Below are positions 5,500 to 9,059 of a stretch of 9,059 bases of DNA, in pieces. Within the stretch, counting starts at the first letter, position 1. Every line of letters starts with the position of its first letter. The stretch lies in the NCBI GenBank assembly GCA_019695455.1, contig JAEUAC010000124.1, forward strand, positions 1 to 9,059, in the 5' to 3' direction. Both the position numbers and the translations under genes were made by a program. The notes under the pieces are model-generated. The model saw only the letters and a program-made list of their open reading frames with translations. It was not told where the DNA came from and made no database searches. This DNA comes from Methylorubrum extorquens. Its GTDB lineage: Bacteria; Pseudomonadota; Alphaproteobacteria; Rhizobiales; Beijerinckiaceae.

Positions 5500-6192
5500 A
5501 TGGACACCTATGCGCCGGACCTCCTGAAGGTCCTCGAGATCATCTGGGTCAACATCATCCTGTCCGGCGACAACGCCGTCGTGATCGCGATGGCGTGCCG
5601 GGGCCTCCCGCCGAGCCGCCAGCGCATCGGCATGATCCTCGGCGCCGGCGTCGCGGTCGTCCTGCGGATCGTGTTCACGGCCGCGATCGTGCTGCTCCTC
5701 GCCACCCCGTTCCTGAAGATCGTCGGCGGGCTCCTCCTCCTCTGGATCGCCGTGAAGCTCGTGACGGACGAGGAGGGCGACGGCGACGGCGTCGCGGCGA
5801 GCGACCGCCTCTGGCACGCGGTCCGCACCGTCGCGATCGCCGACGCCGTGATGAGCCTCGACAACGTGCTCGCCATCGCGGCGGTCGCGAAGGGCTCGAC
5901 GGCGCTGCTCGTCCTCGGCCTCGCCATCTCGATCCCGCTCATCGTCGCGGGCGCCTCCGTCATCATCAAGGTGCTCGAGAGGTTTCCCGTCCTGGTCTGG
6001 GCGGGCGCCGCGCTCCTCGGGTGGATCGCGGGTGACATGCTCGTCTCCGATCCCTTCGTGGTCGATCGCATCGGCCACGAGATGGCGGAGCTCATCGAGC
6101 TGCCGGCCTCCGTCGCCGTCGCGGCGCTCGTCCTCGCCGTCGCCTGGGCCATCCGGCGCCGCCGCCGGCACGCCCGGATCGACGCGGCCTGA
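5500..6192 (+). CDS. TerC/YjbE-family integral membrane protein
   Basis: The protein is predicted to be a polytopic inner-membrane protein of the TerC superfamily, YjbE/YkoY branch. Several members are implicated in manganese export or metal loading of secreted proteins. About seven hydrophobic segments are visible in 230 residues. The family's internal repeat shows as two acidic membrane motifs, IILSGDNAVVIAMA (19-32) and DAVMSLDNVLAIAAVA (115-130). Their Asp-Asn pairs are the expected metal-site residues. A short acidic loop (TDEEGDGDG, 89-97) lies between the halves, and the C-terminus is a basic tail. I chose the ATG at 5500 because the N-terminus then begins like YjbE proteins. An in-frame GTG at 5452 would add 16 proline/aspartate-rich residues. 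Neither has a convincing Shine-Dalgarno. I recognise no yybP-ykoY manganese riboswitch upstream. It is divergent from rpsB and converges on the GST gene. The family is secure; the substrate is not. Confidence 0.9.
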   Translation: MDTYAPDLLKVLEIIWVNIILSGDNAVVIAMACRGLPPSRQRIGMILGAGVAVVLRIVFTAAIVLLLATPFLKIVGGLLLLWIAVKLVTDEEGDGDGVAASDRLWHAVRTVAIADAVMSLDNVLAIAAVAKGSTALLVLGLAISIPLIVAGASVIIKVLERFPVLVWAGAALLGWIAGDMLVSDPFVVDRIGHEMAELIELPASVAVAALVLAVAWAIRRRRRHARIDAA

Positions 6193-6289
6193 ACCGGCGC
6201 GCGCCCCTGCGCCACCCCGCGCCAGCGACGCGCCGCCGGGCGCGCCGCGACGCGGCCCGGGATCGACCGATCTCAGCCGGGCATCCCGC

Positions 6290-6940
6290 TCAGGGCAGCG
6301 CCACGCCCTCGCGGGCGAAGGCGCGCTGCACGCCCGGGCGGGCGCCGACGCGCCGGGCGTGGGCGGTCCAGGACGGGAAGTCAGCCGGCATGTCGTAGCC
6401 GAGATTGGCGCCGCGCCCCCAGGTCCAGAACACGACGAGATAGGCGTCCGCGACCGAGAAGCGGTCTCCGGCCACCCAGTCGGAGGCGGAGGCGGCGAGC
6501 TTCGCCTCGACCTCCTCCCAGACCCTGCGGGTCGCGGCCTTGCCGGTCTCGACGACGTCCGTCCGGCCCGCGTCCGTCGCGGCGTAGCGCTCGGCCCGCC
6601 GCGTATGGGCGTAGGCGACGTGGAGGCCGGACGCGCACCAGGCGAGCCATTCGGCGCAGCGCGCCTCGTCCCGCGGATCGTCCGGCCAGAGCCCGGCGGC
6701 CGGATGGGTGCGGGCGATGTAGCGCAGGATGGCGGGGTTCTCGGTCACGACGAAGCCGTCGTGGACGAGCGCCGGCACGCGCGCCTTGGGGTTGATGGCG
6801 AGGAAGGCCGGGCTCCGCTGCTCGCCGTCCGCGAAGGAGATGCGGACGGCGTCGAAGGCCGCCCCGGCCTCCTCGAGCGCGACATGCGGCGCGAGCGAGC
6901 ACGCGCCCGGCGAGTAGTAGAGGGTCAGGGCGTTCGACAT
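6290..6940 (-). CDS. Glutathione S-transferase family protein, beta-class-like
   Basis: This 216-residue cytosolic protein has both GST domains. The thioredoxin-like N-terminal domain starts LTLYYSPGACSLAPHVALEE. Cys14 in the SPGACSLAPH context is the hallmark of bacterial beta-class GSTs, where the cysteine can form a mixed disulfide with glutathione. The cis-proline follows Val55 in KARVPALV, and TENPAILRYIA (66-76) supplies the gamma-glutamyl contacts, with Asn68 where many members have Ser or Gly. The all-helical C-terminal domain contains GDRFSVADAYLVVFW (159-173), the N-capping box and hydrophobic staple needed for folding. The ATG at 6940 has AGGA 7 bases upstream. Likely roles are detoxification of electrophiles or thiol redox chemistry; the substrate cannot be told. 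It lies 64 bp downstream of tolB in the same direction, without a clear terminator between, so co-transcription is possible. It converges with the TerC-like gene across 97 bp that hold only GC-rich palindromic bits. Confidence 0.93.
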   Translation of the reverse strand: MSNALTLYYSPGACSLAPHVALEEAGAAFDAVRISFADGEQRSPAFLAINPKARVPALVHDGFVVTENPAILRYIARTHPAAGLWPDDPRDEARCAEWLAWCASGLHVAYAHTRRAERYAATDAGRTDVVETGKAATRRVWEEVEAKLAASASDWVAGDRFSVADAYLVVFWTWGRGANLGYDMPADFPSWTAHARRVGARPGVQRAFAREGVALP

Positions 6941-7004
6941 GGCGCGATCCTAGGCCCGCGCCGCGTGCGAGATCAATCGGCCGCCGGACCGGGGGCCCGT
7001 CGCG

Positions 7005-8318
7005 TCAGCCGAGCAAGGGCGACCAGGTCGGGTCGGACGCGTAGGACGGGGTCGGGACCGGCGTGTCCACCTTGCCCGTGATGTCGATCATGTGGAGCTT
7101 GCCGCCGCCCTGGCCGCCCGGATCGCGGAAGATCACGAGGTACTGGCCGTTCGGCGCCCAGGACGGGCCCTCGTTGTGGAACCCCTCGACCAGCGTGCGC
7201 TCGCCCGAGCCGTCGGGCTTCATGACGCCGATGGCGAAGCCGGACGGGCGCTGCTTGGTGAAGGCGATGAGGTCGCCGCGCGGCGACCAGGCCGGCTGCG
7301 AATAGGCGCCCTCGCCGAACGAGATGCGGCGCTGTCCGCCCCCGTCCGCGCTCATCACGTAGACCTGCTGCTTGCCGCCCCGATCCGATTCGAAGACGAT
7401 CTGCGAGCCGTCGGGCGAGTAGGAGGGCGAGGTGTCGATCGCGTTGGTGCTGGTCAGCCGGACCGGGTTCTTGGAGGCCATGTCCATCGAGTAGATCGAG
7501 GAGACGGCGCCGTCCTGGATGGCCATGACGAGGCGGCGGCCGTCCGGCGAGAAGCGCGGGCTCGTGCTCATCTCGCCGAGGCTGCCGACCACCTGCCGCG
7601 TGCCCGTCTCGAGGTTGATGACCTGCACGCGCGGCTGCTGGCCGGACGGCTGCGCCATGAAGGCGACGTCCTGCGTCACCGGCGAGTAGCGCGGCGCGAC
7701 GACCATGTTGTCGCCCTGCGTGAGGTAGCGGACGTTCTGGCCGTCCTGGTCCATGATGGCGAGCCGCTTGCGGCGGTTCTCCTTGGGGCCGCTCTCGTCG
7801 ACGAAGGCGATGCGCGTGTCGAAGAAGCCGCCGACGCCCGTGATCTTCGAATAGACCGCGTCCGAGATGATGTGGCCGACGCGCCGCCAGCTCACGGCAT
7901 CCGTGCCGTATTGCTGGCCGACCACCTGCTGGCCGCCGAGCACGTCCCACAGCCGGAACTCCGCCCGGACCCGGCTCGCGCCGCCGCCCGTCACCCGCCC
8001 GACCACGAGGCCCTGCGCGCCCGTCCCGCGCCAGGCGCCGAAGTTCGGGGCCGCATCGAAGGCCGGGCGCTCGGGGAAGCGCGCCTTGTCGAGGACCTGG
8101 AAGTAGCCGGACCGCGTCAGGTTGTTGGCGATGATCGCCGAGACGCGCGGGCCGAACTCGCCCTCGCCGCCGAAATCCGCGATCGCGATCGGGATCGGCT
8201 GGAAGTTGCCGCGCCGCACGTCGATCACGAGTTCGGCGCGGGCCGGCCGGACGAGCGCGGGCGCGGCCGCGGTCGCGGCGAGGCCCGCGAGGGCGGAGCG
8301 TCGGCTGAGGAGGGTCAT
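7005..8318 (-). CDS. tolB: Tol-Pal system periplasmic protein TolB
   Basis: TolB is the soluble periplasmic beta-propeller of the Tol-Pal complex, which links TolA to Pal and constricts the outer membrane during division. The signal peptide MTLLSRRSALAGLAA... has a twin-arginine motif (S5-R6-R7-S8-A9-L10) and basic residues at 24 and 27 before the likely cleavage site ARA-ELV at 28. An N-terminal domain with IAIADFGGEG and ITRSGYFQV-like features (ANNLTRSGYFQVLD) follows. Six propeller strands then recur: PRYSPVTQDVAF, PRFSPDGRRLVM, PSYSPDGSQIVFESDRGG, PAWSPRGDLIAF, PSWAPNGQYLVI and the terminal PTWSPLLG. The start at 8318 has GAAGG 7 bases upstream and gives a normal signal peptide of 437 residues total. 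A GTG at 8348, overlapping the tolA stop as GTGA, would add 10 residues before the signal and is less likely. Translation is probably coupled to tolA. Pal, the usual next gene, is not found downstream. Confidence 0.96.
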   Translation of the reverse strand: MTLLSRRSALAGLAATAAAPALVRPARAELVIDVRRGNFQPIPIAIADFGGEGEFGPRVSAIIANNLTRSGYFQVLDKARFPERPAFDAAPNFGAWRGTGAQGLVVGRVTGGGASRVRAEFRLWDVLGGQQVVGQQYGTDAVSWRRVGHIISDAVYSKITGVGGFFDTRIAFVDESGPKENRRKRLAIMDQDGQNVRYLTQGDNMVVAPRYSPVTQDVAFMAQPSGQQPRVQVINLETGTRQVVGSLGEMSTSPRFSPDGRRLVMAIQDGAVSSIYSMDMASKNPVRLTSTNAIDTSPSYSPDGSQIVFESDRGGKQQVYVMSADGGGQRRISFGEGAYSQPAWSPRGDLIAFTKQRPSGFAIGVMKPDGSGERTLVEGFHNEGPSWAPNGQYLVIFRDPGGQGGGKLHMIDITGKVDTPVPTPSYASDPTWSPLLG

Positions 8319-8344
8319 GGTCAGGCCTTCGATGAGCGGCGTCG

Positions 8345-9059
8345 TCACCCGATCGCGCGGGGGTCGAAGTTCACGAGGAGATCGCGCCAGTCGTTGTAGT
8401 AGGGCTGAAACTGGGCGGGGATGCGGAGAGGCGCGCAGCGCCGCGTGGCGCGGGTCGCGCTTTCGGCGACCGTCTGGAACAGGCCGGTGCCGGAATTCGT
8501 GACGACCGGCTCGGCCGCCAGCGTGCCGTCCTGGTTGAGACGCACCCGGAGCACGGGGACGGGCGGCTTGTCGGCCGTCTGCGCGGCGACCGGCACCTGC
8601 CAGCAGCGATGGAGCTGCTCGGAGAGGAGGCCGATCAGCTGCTCGCGCTGGCTCGGGTTGAGCTTCTGCGCGCTGCCCGTCGCGGTGCCGAGCGAGGCGG
8701 TGCGCTGCACCTCCCGGCCCGTCGCGCCGGTCGATTGCGAGGCGTCCTTCGAGGCAAGCAGCTTCGAGATGTCGCCGGGGCTGAACCTGTCGGCGGCCTC
8801 CGCCTGGCGGCGCGCCTTCGCCTCGGAGTCGGCCTTGGCCTTCGCCTGAGCGACCGCCTTCGCCTTCGCGTCGGCCGCGGCCTTCGCCCTGGCGTCCGCC
8901 TCGGCCTTGGCTTCGGCCTCGGCGAGCTGCTTCATCTTGGCGTCGAGCTCGGCCTTCGCGTCCGCGTAGGCTCTCGCCTTGGCGGCCGCGACGGTCTTCG
9001 CGCGCGAATCCGCCTGCGCCTTCGCGTCGGCGGCGGCCTTCGCCTCGGCCTGCGCCTTC
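8345..9059 (-). CDS. tolA: Cell envelope integrity protein TolA, C-terminal part
   Basis: The frame stays open to the right edge, so the N-terminal membrane anchor and true start lie beyond the window; the ATG at 8935 is internal. TolA is an inner-membrane protein that spans the periplasm and couples TolQR energy to TolB/Pal. The visible 238 codons begin with about 90 residues of Ala/Lys/Asp/Glu repeats (domain II, a long helix). A Ser/Thr/Gly-rich linker follows, then a C-terminal domain III starting near 8665 with LNPSQREQLIGLLSEQLHRCW. It continues through PVLRVRLNQDGTLAAEPVV (strand) and CAPLRIPAQFQPYYNDW, ending in NFDPRAIG. The two cysteines and the late NFDP are typical of TolA D3. The TGA at 8347-8345 overlaps a possible tolB GTG, and tolB's preferred ATG is 26 bp on. 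This is the normal tolA-tolB order. Confidence 0.93.
   Translation of the reverse strand, partial: KAQAEAKAAADAKAQADSRAKTVAAAKARAYADAKAELDAKMKQLAEAEAKAEADARAKAAADAKAKAVAQAKAKADSEAKARRQAEAADRFSPGDISKLLASKDASQSTGATGREVQRTASLGTATGSAQKLNPSQREQLIGLLSEQLHRCWQVPVAAQTADKPPVPVLRVRLNQDGTLAAEPVVTNSGTGLFQTVAESATRATRRCAPLRIPAQFQPYYNDWRDLLVNFDPRAIG
8789..9059 (-). repeat. Low-complexity Ala/Lys-rich coding repeat of TolA domain II
   Basis: About 270 bp of imperfect short repeats are built from GCC, AAG, GAC, GAG and GCG codons (on the plus strand: ggccttcgc, ctcggcctt and similar). They encode runs such as AKAAADAKAQAD and AKAEADARAKAAADAK. This is the alanine/lysine helical spacer of TolA, not a mobile or regulatory repeat. 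Such tracts often vary in length between strains through slippage. The tract continues beyond the right edge. Confidence 0.85.

Noticed and set aside
8319..8348. GTG at 8348 as the tolB start (GTGA overlap with tolA stop)
   Set aside because: It would put 10 extra residues before a twin-arginine signal peptide. The ATG at 8318 has its own GAAGG at proper spacing. The overlap may still matter for coupling.
7092..8399. 435-codon plus-strand frame antisense to tolB
   Set aside because: Composition is His/Arg/Asp/Ala-rich without domain structure; the tolB propeller repeats on the minus strand explain the region.
8789..9059. Repeat array at the right edge as a CRISPR or tandem intergenic repeat
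   Set aside because: The repeats are irregular, in frame and translate into the Ala/Lys helix of TolA; there are no unique spacers.

Overview
The window looks like ordinary chromosomal backbone of a high-GC alphaproteobacterium, most likely of the order Rhizobiales (Hyphomicrobiales) and possibly a Methylobacterium relative. That placement is inference. It rests on the very high GC content, the S2 protein with a C-terminal helix-hairpin-helix extension, CTTG-N17-TATAG-like promoters, and the tolA-tolB arrangement. I see no mobile element, CRISPR array, toxin-antitoxin pair, phage gene or defence island, and I did not find an undescribed multi-gene system.

Layout from left to right. A truncated DUF3429-like membrane protein runs off the left edge on the plus strand. 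A tRNA-Glu(UUC) gene with a recognisable promoter follows on the minus strand. Next is a stand-alone tripartite-tricarboxylate-type (TctC/Bug) periplasmic binding protein on the plus strand, which converges almost end to end with guaB. The minus strand then carries guaB (IMP dehydrogenase) and, upstream of it, the rpsB-tsf operon (ribosomal protein S2 and elongation factor Ts). rpsB-tsf ends in a textbook Rho-independent terminator, so guaB is probably a separate unit. Divergent from rpsB is a TerC/YjbE-type membrane protein on the plus strand. It converges on a beta-class-like glutathione S-transferase on the minus strand. The right end holds tolB and the 3' part of tolA, both minus strand and translationally overlapping.

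Functionally the window is housekeeping: translation (tRNA-Glu, S2, EF-Ts), guanine nucleotide synthesis (GuaB), envelope integrity (TolA, TolB), and accessory transport, metal and thiol functions (TctC-like, TerC-like, GST). The observations most worth checking are regulatory. The guaB leader has a 9-bp inverted repeat that would pair with its Shine-Dalgarno sequence, and a short upstream ORF whose stop overlaps the guaB start. The predicted rpsB leader has two hairpins, and the rpsB-tsf gap has an 11-bp hairpin. At protein level, S2 carries a helix-hairpin-helix tail and TolB carries a twin-arginine signal. The neighbourhoods are also slightly unusual: pal does not follow tolB, and pyrH-frr do not follow tsf.
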